64,000 nt of DNA from Flavobacterium faecale (GCF_003076455.1 NZ_CP020918.1:930001-994000); one strand, 5' to 3'. Numbered from the stretch's first letter, positions 8,233-16,782 are shown. The notes: generated by a model not told the origin, from the letters alone. Translations and numbers: made by a program.

Positions 8233-9174
8233 TTAAAGTGTAACTATTACTTTTCCAACCGTTCTACCTGCTTCAACTTCTGTATGAGCAGCTCTCATTT
8301 CAGCAAAAGGGAATGTTTTATAAATGGTTGGTTTTAAAGTATTGTTTGCTAACATTTCTTTTAAGGTATTCATATCATCTCCATTAGATTGAACCAACAT
8401 AGATGCTACTTTTACATTATTTTCTGCTTTATTTTGAGCTTCTTCAATAACTGGTGGCGGAGTTGGTAATGAAATTATAGAACCACCATTACGCATTACT
8501 TTTAATGAATTGAATAATACTTCTCCTCCCATTCCGTCCAAAACAAAATCGATATTTGTAGCTACTTCTTCAAAAGCTTGTTTTTTATAATCTATATGCT
8601 CATCTGCTCCTAAAGACATTACAAAATCTTTATTTTTAGCAGAACTTGTTGTAACTACATAAGCTCCTAAACTTTTAGCAATTTGAATGGCAAAATGACC
8701 AACACCACCAGAACCAGCGTGAATTAGAACTCTGTCATCTTTTTTAACAGTATGTTGAAGCACTTGCAAAGCTGTTAATGCAGCCAAAGTTGTAGCAGCA
8801 GCTTCTTCAAATGAAATAGTGCTAGGCATTTTTGCTAGATGGTCTTCTGATGAAGCCACAAATTCTGCATATGCATTTCCTGCTCCTGGGAAATTTACCA
8901 TTCCAAATACATTATCACCTACTTTAAATTTTGAAACTTTATCACCAATAGAAACAACCGTTCCTGAAATATCCCAACCTAAAATAACATCCGTAGGTTT
9001 TCCATAAAACATTTTTAAAGCTTCTTCAGCCGATCTAACTTTCGCATCCGCAGGATTAATACTAATTGCTTTTACTGCAACTAAAACTTCCGTTTCGTTT
9101 ATTGTAGGTTTATTAATATCCTTCATTACTAAGTTTTCAATTCCACCTGCTTTTTCTAATACTATTGCTTTCAT
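8233..9174 (-). CDS. NADP-dependent zinc-free quinone oxidoreductase (MDR family)
   Basis: Protein of 313 residues of the medium-chain dehydrogenase/reductase superfamily. The NADP-binding segment HAGSGGVGHFAIQIAKSLGA lies at about 152-171, and the N-terminal catalytic domain lacks the zinc-binding Cys/His cluster, as in QOR enzymes. It is the first gene of the operon behind a strong promoter with a palindromic operator (9194-9210), and it is divergent from the HxlR regulator gene. A role in reducing quinones or other electrophiles under HxlR control is inferred from family and context. Confidence 0.88.
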   Translation of the reverse strand: MKAIVLEKAGGIENLVMKDINKPTINETEVLVAVKAISINPADAKVRSAEEALKMFYGKPTDVILGWDISGTVVSIGDKVSKFKVGDNVFGMVNFPGAGNAYAEFVASSEDHLAKMPSTISFEEAAATTLAALTALQVLQHTVKKDDRVLIHAGSGGVGHFAIQIAKSLGAYVVTTSSAKNKDFVMSLGADEHIDYKKQAFEEVATNIDFVLDGMGGEVLFNSLKVMRNGGSIISLPTPPPVIEEAQNKAENNVKVASMLVQSNGDDMNTLKEMLANNTLKPTIYKTFPFAEMRAAHTEVEAGRTVGKVIVTL

Positions 9175-9193
9175 CTTTTTAATTTTAAATTAT

Positions 9194-9210
9194 ACTATCA
9201 TTTTTATAGT
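9194..9210. promoter_or_regulatory. HxlR-type operator, site A
   Basis: Inverted repeat ACTAT-N7-ATAGT immediately downstream of the -7 box of the MDR operon. The surrounding 30 nt (9191-9220) are identical to 19769-19798 at the paralogous operon. This placement would block transcription when bound. A related half site AGTATAGTA lies at 9256-9264, within a conserved block. Confidence 0.7.
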
Positions 9211-9212
9211 GG

Positions 9213-9243
9213 CAAAAGTATATATAGTTTATATACTGTGCAA
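9213..9243 (-). promoter_or_regulatory. Promoter of the MDR-nitroreductase-ABM operon
   Basis: The minus strand has TTG (9243-9241), a 20-nt spacer and TACTTTTG (9220-9213), an ideal Bacteroidota sigma-A promoter. The -7 box overlaps the 30-nt block shared with the second operon. Confidence 0.7.
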
Positions 9244-9316
9244 TAACGGTCAAGAAGTATAGTATGAAATAAATTTGTAACTAAATGTAAATCAATTATT
9301 TGTAAAATAAAAATAA

Positions 9317-9333
9317 ACTATAAAAAATATAGT
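9317..9333. promoter_or_regulatory. HxlR-type operator, site C (autoregulatory)
   Basis: Second ACTAT-N7-ATAGT inverted repeat. It ends on the first base of the TTG -33 element of the HxlR promoter, so the regulator should repress itself. The same motif is at 19897-19913. Confidence 0.65.
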
Positions 9334-9363
9334 TGCACACTAATAAATAGCGTTATATCTTTG
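9333..9363 (+). promoter_or_regulatory. Promoter of the HxlR regulator gene
   Basis: TTG at 9333-9335, 20-nt spacer, TATCTTTG at 9356-9363, with the ATG 29 nt downstream. Operator site C overlaps the -33 element. Confidence 0.7.
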
Positions 9364-9392
9364 CACATTATAACATATATAAATAAGCAGTT

Positions 9393-9779
9393 ATGGACAG
9401 GAAAGAACTTTTCGAAAAAAAGCCAAAAATAAAGATCAACGACAAAATATCGTGGTGTCCTACTAGTGCCGCCATGGAATTGATAGGTGGAAAATGGAAG
9501 AGTGTGATCCTGACCCACTTGATTAGTGGTACCAAGCGCTACAACGAATTACGCAAAGAAATTCCGGGAATCACGGAGCGAACCTTGAGTTTGCAACTCA
9601 AACAATTGGAAGAAGATGATATCGTGAACAGAAAAGTTTTTACCAAAAAACCACCTTTAAAAGTAGAATATACCTTAACTGAATTTGGTCAAACTCTCGT
9701 TCCTATTTTGAACCTTATTATCGAATGGGGTCTTATGGCTGCAGAAACCAAAGGGGAGTTTGTTTTTGACGAAGAGTAA
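9393..9779 (+). CDS. HxlR-family transcriptional regulator
   Basis: Winged-helix regulator of 128 residues with the HxlR signature: WCPTSAAMELIGGKWK (21-36), then RYNELRKEIPGITERTLSLQ as recognition helix, and a beta wing ending near KPPLKVEYTLTEFG. Cys22 is at the conserved N-terminal position that senses quinones or electrophiles by thiol modification in YodB/QorR-type members. It is transcribed away from the MDR operon, with ACTAT-N7-ATAGT operators at both promoters. This supports autoregulation plus control of the reductase operon, and possibly of the matching operon at 19.8 kb. Confidence 0.9.
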   Translation: MDRKELFEKKPKIKINDKISWCPTSAAMELIGGKWKSVILTHLISGTKRYNELRKEIPGITERTLSLQLKQLEEDDIVNRKVFTKKPPLKVEYTLTEFGQTLVPILNLIIEWGLMAAETKGEFVFDEE

Positions 9780-9910
9780 CTATTTGGGAAGCGTTAAATA
9801 TGCTCTTGCCCAACTATTGTAAACAAAAAATAATATATTTAGGATTGCATACCATCTCATGCTTCCTAAAAAAGATTTGTTGCTGACTATGGAAAATGAC
9901 ATAATCTGAC

Positions 9911-10216
9911 ATCTGAGCAAATCTACCTAGTTAGTCATTCTGCAAGAATGGCACACACGCATACACAACGAGGATCTGCAATCTGGGTCATTGCGAGGAA
10001 CGCGGCAATCACGTGCGGTGCGTCACTTTTTTTGAGTTGGAGATTTGATTTTAAACGATTATTATTAGTGATTTTTGTTGTCTAGTAACGGATATAGCTA
10101 CGGTAATTGTCAATAGGAATGAGCGCAAAGTCGAAGACATTTACGTAGCGTTCACGATGGAATCACCGTTTAAAAATAAAATTGGGCATTATACTTTGCG
10201 GAGCGGGGGAACCAGA
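9911..10216. repeat. Intergenic repeat, long copy 1
   Basis: About 300 bp of non-coding sequence that recurs at 12950-13211 with moderate similarity. Shared blocks: GAGCAAATCT, a small palindrome ATTGC-N10-GCAAT (9990-10009), TCTAGTAACGGAT, GCTACGGTAATTGTCAATAG and a GCG-AAGTCGAAGACATTT block ending in TTGCGGAGCGGG. The 808-nt gap 9780-10587 contains this copy, a hairpin at 10335-10364 and nothing else recognised. Confidence 0.65.
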
Positions 10217-10334
10217 AGATATTGCGAAGATAGTGTTGCTTTTGTATAGCGATGAATCAAAATGAATGACCGGACAGAATATTGGTGCCAACGGCGGTAC
10301 TGCATAAAGGCAATTACTTTTTTTAGTTAATAAA

Positions 10335-10364
10335 ATAAGTCCGCTCCAAATGGAACGGACTTAT
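10335..10364. terminator. Orphan hairpin with a 9-bp stem
   Basis: ATAAGTCCG (10335-10343) pairs with CGGACTTAT (10356-10364), and the loop has an inner TCC/GGA. No T-run follows on the plus strand and no gene ends nearby, so terminator function is doubtful. It may be the remnant of a lost gene end. Confidence 0.35.
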
Positions 10365-10587
10365 ATATAAACCTCTTCTATCTTTTTGAACATGAGCCAG
10401 TCCTAAACCTTTATACTCTCATTCGAAAGATTGTAAATTAGACAGGCTTACTCTTTATTTTTAAAATTTGTCATCATTTTGTACACTTTAGATAAATTAT
10501 TAATCCTTTAAACATCTAAAAATGGTATTTGGTATAATAAACTAAAAAATTTAATATCAATGCTAAATTGCATTTAAATGAAGTATA

Positions 10588-11610
10588 TTGCTCAAATACA
10601 AAATTTATAATGGAAATTACCGTTATATAATCACACACAAAATAACTACAATATTGGATTTTACAAACCCGTTAGTCTATGGAGTTCCTTGTTTTTTGGG
10701 CTTTATCGCAATAGAACTTACTTACAGCAAAACTCATGACGACAAAGAATTATACAAATGGAAAGATTTTTTTTCCAGCTTATCACTTGGAATAGGATCT
10801 GCAGTAATTGGTGCTCTGGTAAAAACAGTAGCCGTAATTTTAGTCTTTAATTTTGCTTATGAGCTATTTAATCCTCTTGTGGATGGTGTTAGAACCAATA
10901 TTATGGGTTGGCAATCTTTTGGATATGCTTGGTATGTTTGGATAATCTGCATGCTATTAGACGATTATTCTTATTATTGGTTTCATAGACAAAACCATAT
11001 GGTCCGTTTTTTATGGGCTGCACATATTGTACATCACTCTTCAGACAATTTTAATTTAGGAACAGCGGTACGAAATGGTTGGTTTACTATTTTTTACAAG
11101 CCTTTTTTTTATGTTTGGATTGTTATTATAGGTTTCCCGCCAGAAATGTTAGTTGTTTGTATGGGGATTGAAGCTTTATGGCAATTTCAACTTCATACGC
11201 AGTATGTAAAAAACTTAGGGTTTTTAGAAACCTTTTTAAATACACATACCATGCACCAAGTGCACCACGCTCAGAATATTGAATACATGGACAAAAATCA
11301 CGGTGGAATCCTAAATGTATTTGATCGCGTTTTTGGGACTTGGAAAAAAATAGACCAATCTATTGATATAAAATATGGTGTTTCTGTCCCTCCAGAATCT
11401 TATAACTTGTTTATAATTTTAACACACGAGTATAAAAACATTTGGGATGATATGAAAAAATCAAGTAATTGGTATCACAAATTTAAATACGCCTTTGCTG
11501 CTCCTGGTTGGAGTCATGACGGAAGCACACAAACGATTAAGCAAATTAGAAAAGAAATGGCAGAAGATGCTAATAACAATTTAGAAGTATCAAATCCTAA
11601 ACCTATTTAG
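10588..11610 (+). CDS. Sterol desaturase/fatty acid hydroxylase family protein
   Basis: Integral membrane di-iron oxygenase of 340 residues as drawn. Histidine motifs: HRQNH (133-137), HIVHH (146-150), HQVHH (223-227) and H238, the usual eight-His arrangement, embedded in hydrophobic segments. The start is uncertain: 10588 is TTG, and the in-frame TTG at 10654 gives an N-terminus DFTNPLVYGVP that looks more like family members; no ATG is available. It is the only plus-strand gene with a clear family in the accessory block and is separated from the HxlR gene by 800 nt of repeats. The substrate may be a sterol, carotenoid or fatty acid; this cannot be decided. Confidence 0.88.
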   Translation: MLKYKIYNGNYRYIITHKITTILDFTNPLVYGVPCFLGFIAIELTYSKTHDDKELYKWKDFFSSLSLGIGSAVIGALVKTVAVILVFNFAYELFNPLVDGVRTNIMGWQSFGYAWYVWIICMLLDDYSYYWFHRQNHMVRFLWAAHIVHHSSDNFNLGTAVRNGWFTIFYKPFFYVWIVIIGFPPEMLVVCMGIEALWQFQLHTQYVKNLGFLETFLNTHTMHQVHHAQNIEYMDKNHGGILNVFDRVFGTWKKIDQSIDIKYGVSVPPESYNLFIILTHEYKNIWDDMKKSSNWYHKFKYAFAAPGWSHDGSTQTIKQIRKEMAEDANNNLEVSNPKPI

Positions 11611-11615
11611 CTAAT

Positions 11616-12005
11616 GTGTTCGCAAAATATGATGGGGAACATAATGGAGATGAACCGGATTTGCGGTTTTTTACGCCAACCTATTTTCACAGAATAAAAC
11701 TACATACTGTAACGCATAGCATAGGTGGAAGTTCACCAAGTAGCGAAGAACCATCCTGGGAGGGTGATTTACTTTGTCAACTCTCCGTTGATGCAGATAC
11801 TCTAAAGTTTAAAAAAAACTTTTGGTTTGGTAATTATGGCAGCGATTCCAAATATTTCAATGCCAATGGCCGCGAAATTTCGAAATTAAAATATGAGTTG
11901 GAACACGACTATCATCCTTATTCTTATTTTACTAATAAGCAATTTAATTTTAAACTTTTCACTATGGATGAGAGACAATTGTACCTAATAACACTTGTTA
12001 ATTAA
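11616..12005 (+). CDS. Hypothetical protein, possibly a gene remnant
   Basis: Open frame of 129 codons from a GTG that begins 5 nt after the desaturase stop; there is no ATG, and the frame is open back only to 11601. The product is polar and aromatic-rich, with no signal peptide or membrane segment, and no family is recognised. Absence of a normal start suggests it is the 3' part of a larger gene whose front was lost, or a small translationally coupled gene. Low confidence. Confidence 0.4.
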   Translation: MFAKYDGEHNGDEPDLRFFTPTYFHRIKLHTVTHSIGGSSPSSEEPSWEGDLLCQLSVDADTLKFKKNFWFGNYGSDSKYFNANGREISKLKYELEHDYHPYSYFTNKQFNFKLFTMDERQLYLITLVN

Positions 12006-12030
12006 AACGTAGTCTACTACTATAAATACA

Positions 12031-12130
12031 ATCTCGTCGCGCAAAGTCAGAGACATTTACGCAGCGTTCATGATGAAATTTTCATTTGAAAACTGAATTA
12101 AGAAATATACTTCACAGCTGGTCATATACA
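12031..12130. repeat. Intergenic repeat, short copy 1
   Basis: Contains GCGCAAAGTCAGAGACATTT, then a GCAGCGTTCATGATG block and an AATTAAGAAATATACTT tail, the 3' core of the repeat family. It lies right after the 11616 reading frame. Confidence 0.55.
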
Positions 12131-12159
12131 AAATATAATAAGTATTAGCTACTATAATT

Positions 12160-12262
12160 ATCATTGTTGATGGGCGCAAAGTCGGAGACATTTGCGCAGC
12201 ATTCACGATTAGATTGCCGTTAGAAAATTGAATTAGGAATTATAGCTCGTACAGCGGGTGAT
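12160..12262. repeat. Intergenic repeat, short copy 2
   Basis: Tandem second copy of the core: GGCGCAAAGTCGGAGACATT, then TTGCGCAGCATTCACGAT and AATTAGGAATTATA. With the previous copy it fills the 326-nt gap 12006-12331. A further fragment with GAGACTTCGCACAGCTGG follows at 12310-12328. Confidence 0.55.
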
Positions 12263-12331
12263 AGAAAGTTGGTTGTATTGCGATGGCAAATAGCAATGGT
12301 TATGAAGAACGGAGACTTCGCACAGCTGGAT

Positions 12332-12886
12332 TTATTTACTACCAACCATGTTTAATAATAAATTCACAAAACAACTAATTCCCAAAACGATTAAATAATA
12401 ATTCACAAGGCTCATATTTGTCATTTCTTTATTTGAACGCAATGCAATTATCAAAAAAACAATAAATGAAATGGGAATCAAGCTAATGCAATAAAAAAAC
12501 AAGATATATATTAGATTCATTGAATTAGAGTCTAGTATCAGGATAAGTAAACCATTTACAACTCCAATCATGATTGAAGCTAAAAGTAATTTCATAAAAA
12601 ATTTGAAATCCATAATTGGTAGTGAATTTGCTTTATCATTTTCCGCAAGCGGCATTTGTTTGTTATTTAAAATCTTTATTATTGCCAAAATAGTTGATAA
12701 AGAGAAAACTATTGTTAACCAACTAAAAGCAATAGAAAGACTATATAACTGTAAAAATTCAACTATTGAAGTAACAATCATGAAGAAAATATAGTTGAAT
12801 ACTAAAAAGATCCAAAAGTTTTTTCTAGATAAAGGTTCCGCTATTTTAAAAATTGTTTTCCACGTATTTAAATATTCTTCTATCAT
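12332..12886 (-). CDS. DUF805-like membrane protein
   Basis: Protein of 184 residues. The N-terminus YLNTWKTIFKIAEPLSRKNFW followed by a long hydrophobic helix resembles DUF805 proteins, which start with a Y..W-K-Y..F-GR-SR-EFW pattern. About four to five hydrophobic segments follow. The function is unknown. It stands alone on the minus strand between two repeat stretches, like the next three genes, and has no operon partner. Confidence 0.55.
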   Translation of the reverse strand: MIEEYLNTWKTIFKIAEPLSRKNFWIFLVFNYIFFMIVTSIVEFLQLYSLSIAFSWLTIVFSLSTILAIIKILNNKQMPLAENDKANSLPIMDFKFFMKLLLASIMIGVVNGLLILILDSNSMNLIYILFFYCISLIPISFIVFLIIALRSNKEMTNMSLVNYYLIVLGISCFVNLLLNMVGSK

Positions 12887-12949
12887 CTTAAATTAAATTT
12901 ACTGTTGTGCAAATCTGTGCAAAATTTATACATAATACTTTCATTGAGC

Positions 12950-13211
12950 AAATCTCTCTGAATTTACTTCCACAATAGTCATCCACAATCTTGATTATTG
13001 AGAGGAACGCGACAATCACGTACAGTGCATCACTTTTTATTCAGCTGATTTGATTTTATAGTATTAATTTGGTGCTTTATGTGTTCTAGTAACGGATTAG
13101 CTACGGTAATTGTCAATAGGAATGAGCGCTAAGTCGAAGACATTTGCGCAGCATTCACGATGGAATTTCCATTTGAACATTGAGTTAATAATTATACTTT
13201 GCGGAGCGGGT
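12950..13211. repeat. Intergenic repeat, long copy 2
   Basis: Second long copy, aligned with 9911-10216 from GAGCAAATCT to TTGCGGAGCGGG. The middle is diverged while the blocks TCTAGTAACGGAT, TTGTCAATAGGAATGAGCGC and GTCGAAGACATTT are retained. It fills the 332-nt gap between the DUF805-like gene and the PD-(D/E)XK-like gene. Confidence 0.65.
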
Positions 13212-13218
13212 AACGTTT

Positions 13219-13905
13219 TTATTTATCTACTTCTAAATACAAATTTTCTATATCAATCAATTCTGAATTTTCTATATTCAAATACTTTTTCATTTTTTTA
13301 ATTTCGTCAGACCATTCTTTTATGTTTTGAGGTGATTTTCTATTTTTAGAGATCATATCTCCAATAAAATATATATTGACTAACTTAGATTTTATTCCAG
13401 ATCGTTTTAACAAATCTAGGACATAAATTCTATTCGCAAGTTGATAATATTTTTCAGTCCAAGGATTGTCCTCAATGATTGCAATCCTATTATTTTCGGC
13501 TGTTTTCAATAATGTTTTCTCAATTTTTAATAGACTATTTTCTGAAGCTCCGCTACTTTGGCTAAGTTCTCCCAAATGTGCTTTAGCTTCTATTAGAATC
13601 CAAGTTTTAATTCCATTTTGGATTGTATACCCTATTAAGTCCCAATTCATTGAATTTCCTTTTTGAGGCCATTCTTTTTTCCAATTAGACAATAATTCTT
13701 GGTAATTTGGTTCATTTTCTAAAAAAGACAAACCTACTAATTCTTTATCTGGTATATCTTTTCCTTTGTCAAAATCAAAGTCTACCCAAGAAATATTATC
13801 AATATGTAATAATTCTTTAACTCTTTTATCAAACTCATTTCTATGTCGTCCCGTCCATCTCAAAAGGTGAAATTCACTCCCGTAACCTAATGCCATTTTT
13901 CCCAT
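13219..13905 (-). CDS. PD-(D/E)XK nuclease-like protein
   Basis: Protein of 228 residues. The core NWDLIGY (D89), then WILIEAKAHLGEL (E106, K108) gives a D...ExK pattern on adjacent strands, as in PD-(D/E)XK nucleases. The N-terminal YGSEFHLLRWTGRHRNEF with E11 may supply the helix-1 acid. No specificity domain or partner methylase is present. It is a single-gene unit flanked on both sides by the intergenic repeat. A role in DNA defence or repair is inferred from fold features only; a non-catalytic member is also possible. Confidence 0.5.
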   Translation of the reverse strand: MGKMALGYGSEFHLLRWTGRHRNEFDKRVKELLHIDNISWVDFDFDKGKDIPDKELVGLSFLENEPNYQELLSNWKKEWPQKGNSMNWDLIGYTIQNGIKTWILIEAKAHLGELSQSSGASENSLLKIEKTLLKTAENNRIAIIEDNPWTEKYYQLANRIYVLDLLKRSGIKSKLVNIYFIGDMISKNRKSPQNIKEWSDEIKKMKKYLNIENSELIDIENLYLEVDK

Positions 13906-13984
13906 ATTTTAATCAGTCTAATTCGTTATTTAAGTTTAATGTTAGTTGGTTTGCATAATGTTACCCAACGTTGTTATGTATGAT

Positions 13985-14120
13985 TAGTAATAGAAGGTTG
14001 GTTTTATTGCAATGGCAATTAGGAATGGGTGCGAAGTCGGAAGACTTCGCACAGCTGAGACATTTGCGCAGCGTTCGCGATGTCTTTGCCGTTTGAAAAT
14101 AATACTTTGCGAAAAGGGTT
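13985..14120. repeat. Intergenic repeat with a perfect 10-bp hairpin
   Basis: Copy of the repeat core in which GTGCGAAGTC (14029-14038) and GACTTCGCAC (14043-14052) form a perfect stem with loop GGAA. A GACATTTGCGCAGCGTTC block follows, then a tail ending in ATACTTTGCG. Just upstream, ACCCAACGTTGTTATG at 13962-13977 resembles a recombination core. Confidence 0.6.
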
Positions 14121-14121
14121 A

Positions 14122-15651
14122 TTAACGTTTAAATTCATCTCTTAACTCTATAAAATCAACTGGTAAAACTGGATTAGATATTACTTTCTTTTTTTCTTCC
14201 AAATTAATACCAAGCGATAAATAGATCATACTTGCTCTTATTAAAGTAATTAATTTTAAAGTTTTTTGTTCAAATTCATCCCTAGTAATTACAAATGTAA
14301 GTTCGTTGTCAAATAATCCACTTTCTACAAATTCTACAATTTTAAAAGATTTATGTTCAATAAAGTTCCTAATTTGAGCTAATTTTTTTGCTTCAGGTTC
14401 TATTGAATGTGAGAACTCTTCATTTTTCTCATATAAATCTTTACTTAACCAATATAAACCTTTGAAAGCCCAATTTTGGGTGTCAATTATTTTATTATTT
14501 ATTTTAACAGTTCTCGTTGACTTATCATAAAAACTCCAAATACCTCTAAATGAAACTTTTTCGGGTTTATGCTCTAAATCTAGATAATCATTCATTAGAT
14601 ATCCAATTTTGTCCAAAATAGAATAACATAATCTAAATGTAGTTTTAATTTTTTCACTACTATATGAGTAAACAGCATAATCTAACGTGTCTAGCTGGAT
14701 ATTATCTTTGTCGGAGTAATGTGTTTGCTTTTGAGTTAAACCTTCGAACAACAGATGTCTTGCAGAGACAAACTCTTGCTTTATTTGATTAAATATTGTT
14801 TGATAAATAGGTGGTTTATCAAACTTTAGAGTAATGGTAGGAAGTAGAAGACAATCATGTCCAGCAATATTATCTGTTATAACGTCATTGAGAGGGTTTA
14901 AGAAAAGATGGTTTTTTAAACACCAAGTTCTATATTCTTGTTCTGCTTTAGAATCACCAATAGAGAAAGTTTTTAAGTTTTGAATATCACTTAATTTTTC
15001 AATGTCAATGATAGATTCTAAAATACTTATAATATTTTTAAACGCGGCATTTGCTTCTTCATAAATATCTGTATTTATTGCTTTATTTAAATATTTATAA
15101 GCCAATTTTAAAAATAAAAGTTGATGACCACTATCGTATAGTATTTTGGAATAGTGGAAAAGACTAAATCCAATATTTCCAAGTGCCATTGAAAAAGTAG
15201 AGTCAATTTTTATTGCTCTCTGCCAATATAATTGAGCTTCTGAAAATCTACCCAAATGGCTGAACAATATTCCTAAATTAGTTAAAATCTCACATTTTTG
15301 CTGATTATTTCTACTGTTTTTAGAAAATGAAAGTGCTAATCGTAAATTAATTATTTGCTGTTCAGATTCCCTTAAATCAAAACTCCAAAATTCATCCGAG
15401 TTAAAATTTTGAGTTAATTGCTGGAGATATGACCAGCCATTTGCTACATTGTAATGAAAAGTCATTTTATTTTCATCTGAAAAACCTTCTAAATTTTGCT
15501 TTTCGGAAAGGTTTAAACCAAAATTAATATCTTTTTCACTTCCTGTTTCTCTACCTGTCTCAAAAATTATTGCCAATAAATTGACGACCTCAACTGGCTC
15601 AAAATTATTGAGGTGTTCTAAATTTAATATTTCGTTATAGGTGAAATCCAT
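14122..15651 (-). CDS. TPR plus HEPN-domain protein, LA2681-like
   Basis: Protein of 509 residues. The middle (about 120-210) has TPR-like helices (LTNLGILFSHLGRFSEAQLYWQ). The C-terminal helical domain has RNFIEH (428-433), the R-phi-xxx-H motif of HEPN RNases, in a setting resembling the LA2681-type HEPN family. HEPN proteins cleave RNA, often in abortive infection or toxin systems. The gene starts 80 nt after the end of the reading-frame extension of the SIR2-like gene, in the same direction, so the two may act together. No antitoxin-like small gene is adjacent. The HEPN call is moderately secure; the defence role is inferred. Confidence 0.65.
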   Translation of the reverse strand: MDFTYNEILNLEHLNNFEPVEVVNLLAIIFETGRETGSEKDINFGLNLSEKQNLEGFSDENKMTFHYNVANGWSYLQQLTQNFNSDEFWSFDLRESEQQIINLRLALSFSKNSRNNQQKCEILTNLGILFSHLGRFSEAQLYWQRAIKIDSTFSMALGNIGFSLFHYSKILYDSGHQLLFLKLAYKYLNKAINTDIYEEANAAFKNIISILESIIDIEKLSDIQNLKTFSIGDSKAEQEYRTWCLKNHLFLNPLNDVITDNIAGHDCLLLPTITLKFDKPPIYQTIFNQIKQEFVSARHLLFEGLTQKQTHYSDKDNIQLDTLDYAVYSYSSEKIKTTFRLCYSILDKIGYLMNDYLDLEHKPEKVSFRGIWSFYDKSTRTVKINNKIIDTQNWAFKGLYWLSKDLYEKNEEFSHSIEPEAKKLAQIRNFIEHKSFKIVEFVESGLFDNELTFVITRDEFEQKTLKLITLIRASMIYLSLGINLEEKKKVISNPVLPVDFIELRDEFKR

Positions 15652-15731
15652 GATTTTTTTTTTAGCTAGCTAGTTACGGTTACGTTATGGCAAGTACAAG
15701 CAATAAATTATATACGGCTTGGAAACAATAT

Positions 15732-15863
15732 TTATTCTTCATCAAATTTATTTTCGGCTTCTATCAGGGGTTCGTGCCATTTCCACAATTCCTCAAGAGT
15801 TTTAAAATTATTTGGTATTTTATTTCCATCTTGAAACATTTCATTAGGTGTTAATGGTATTGC
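15732..15863 (-). other. In-frame 43-codon continuation of the SIR2-like gene beyond TGA
   Basis: Translation continues in the same frame after the TGA at 15864-15866 for 43 codons to a TAA at 15732-15734. It gives a protein-like tail (AIPLTPNEMFQDGNK, later TLEELWKWHEPLIE). The composition looks coding, so the TGA is probably a recent nonsense mutation, a sequencing error, or a readthrough site. Confidence 0.6.
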
Positions 15864-16763
15864 TCAATGATGATAACTTTCTACTGTTCTTCTTGGATGC
15901 AAAGCTAATGATGATTCGAAATAATCTTTGCAATAGTGGTAATGACTTGAATGAATGAATGTCTTCCAAGATTTTAATAATTTTTTCTCATCTTGGATAT
16001 CTATTAATTCAAACTCTTCCATTGCTCTATCCTCTACATTTCCCCAAGCTTTTTGAAGTAGTTCGATTGCTTCTACGTCACTCACTGGTGCAGAATATCC
16101 AAAAACAGTAACTCTTTCAGCTTCTTCTAGTCTATTTCCGAGAGCTTCCCATTGTCCCTTTATAAAAGTATCACTATTATAATTTTTTTTGTCTACAGGA
16201 TATAATAATTTAGTTGGTTCAAAATCTCGCATTGTTTTTTTAGAAGTCCAGCCTGCATGTCCAACTGTACCATTTGATTCGTCAAATTCAAGTGAAACAC
16301 AACCGTGTAAATGCAAAATACCTGGACTTTCTACAAATTTGCTATTTCTTAAATAAGCTTTATACAGAAATGGATCCCAATTAAATGTTGCGATTATATC
16401 TTTCTTATGACGTAATGAAAGTATAAGGTGATCATATATTGTCGGTTCATCAGGCAATTCCAATTCGCTAAAATATTTATAGACTACTTTTTCTACATAT
16501 TCTCTTTCGGCTTTATATTTATCATCCTTTGCCAATAAACTATATAGTTTTTCAAAATCTTCTTTTAAAAGTTGATATTCTTTTGGTAACTCATTAACTA
16601 CATTAGTTAATCCTACAATGTCAATTACATTCCACATTAAAGGAAGTAGTTTTCCGTTTTTTTCAGGATTTCTTAATGTCGAAGCATAGGTAGCTCCAGC
16701 TCCAAGAATGACAACGTGCGCCCCTTTTCCGTGTACGATTTCTATTTCTTCCTCTCTGTTCAT
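15864..16763 (-). CDS. SIR2-like (SIR2_2-type) domain protein, apparently truncated
   Basis: SIR2-fold protein. The start is set at the ATG at 16763; an upstream ATG at 16802 would add 13 poorly conserved residues. Numbered from 16802, the motifs are the nucleotide loop VVILGAGAT (30-38), TFNWDPF with N141, LHLHG with H164/H166, and KGQWEALGNRL...GYSAP (215-239). These are typical of bacterial SIR2-like NADase or ADP-ribosyl-type domains found in antiphage systems. The frame stops at TGA but a coding-like tail continues in frame. Its downstream neighbour encodes a TPR-HEPN protein. NAD cleavage is inferred from the family. Confidence 0.7.
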   Translation of the reverse strand: MNREEEIEIVHGKGAHVVILGAGATYASTLRNPEKNGKLLPLMWNVIDIVGLTNVVNELPKEYQLLKEDFEKLYSLLAKDDKYKAEREYVEKVVYKYFSELELPDEPTIYDHLILSLRHKKDIIATFNWDPFLYKAYLRNSKFVESPGILHLHGCVSLEFDESNGTVGHAGWTSKKTMRDFEPTKLLYPVDKKNYNSDTFIKGQWEALGNRLEEAERVTVFGYSAPVSDVEAIELLQKAWGNVEDRAMEEFELIDIQDEKKLLKSWKTFIHSSHYHYCKDYFESSLALHPRRTVESYHH

Positions 16764-16782
16764 ATTGTTGCCAACTCGTTTA

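Noticed and set aside
9318..9518. Minus-strand frame over the HxlR promoter
   Set aside because: It overlaps a promoter, an operator and the start of a clear HxlR gene, and its product has no protein-like pattern.
9990..14120. CRISPR array
   Set aside because: The repeats are long, diverged, few and separated by genes; there are no regular spacers and no cas genes.
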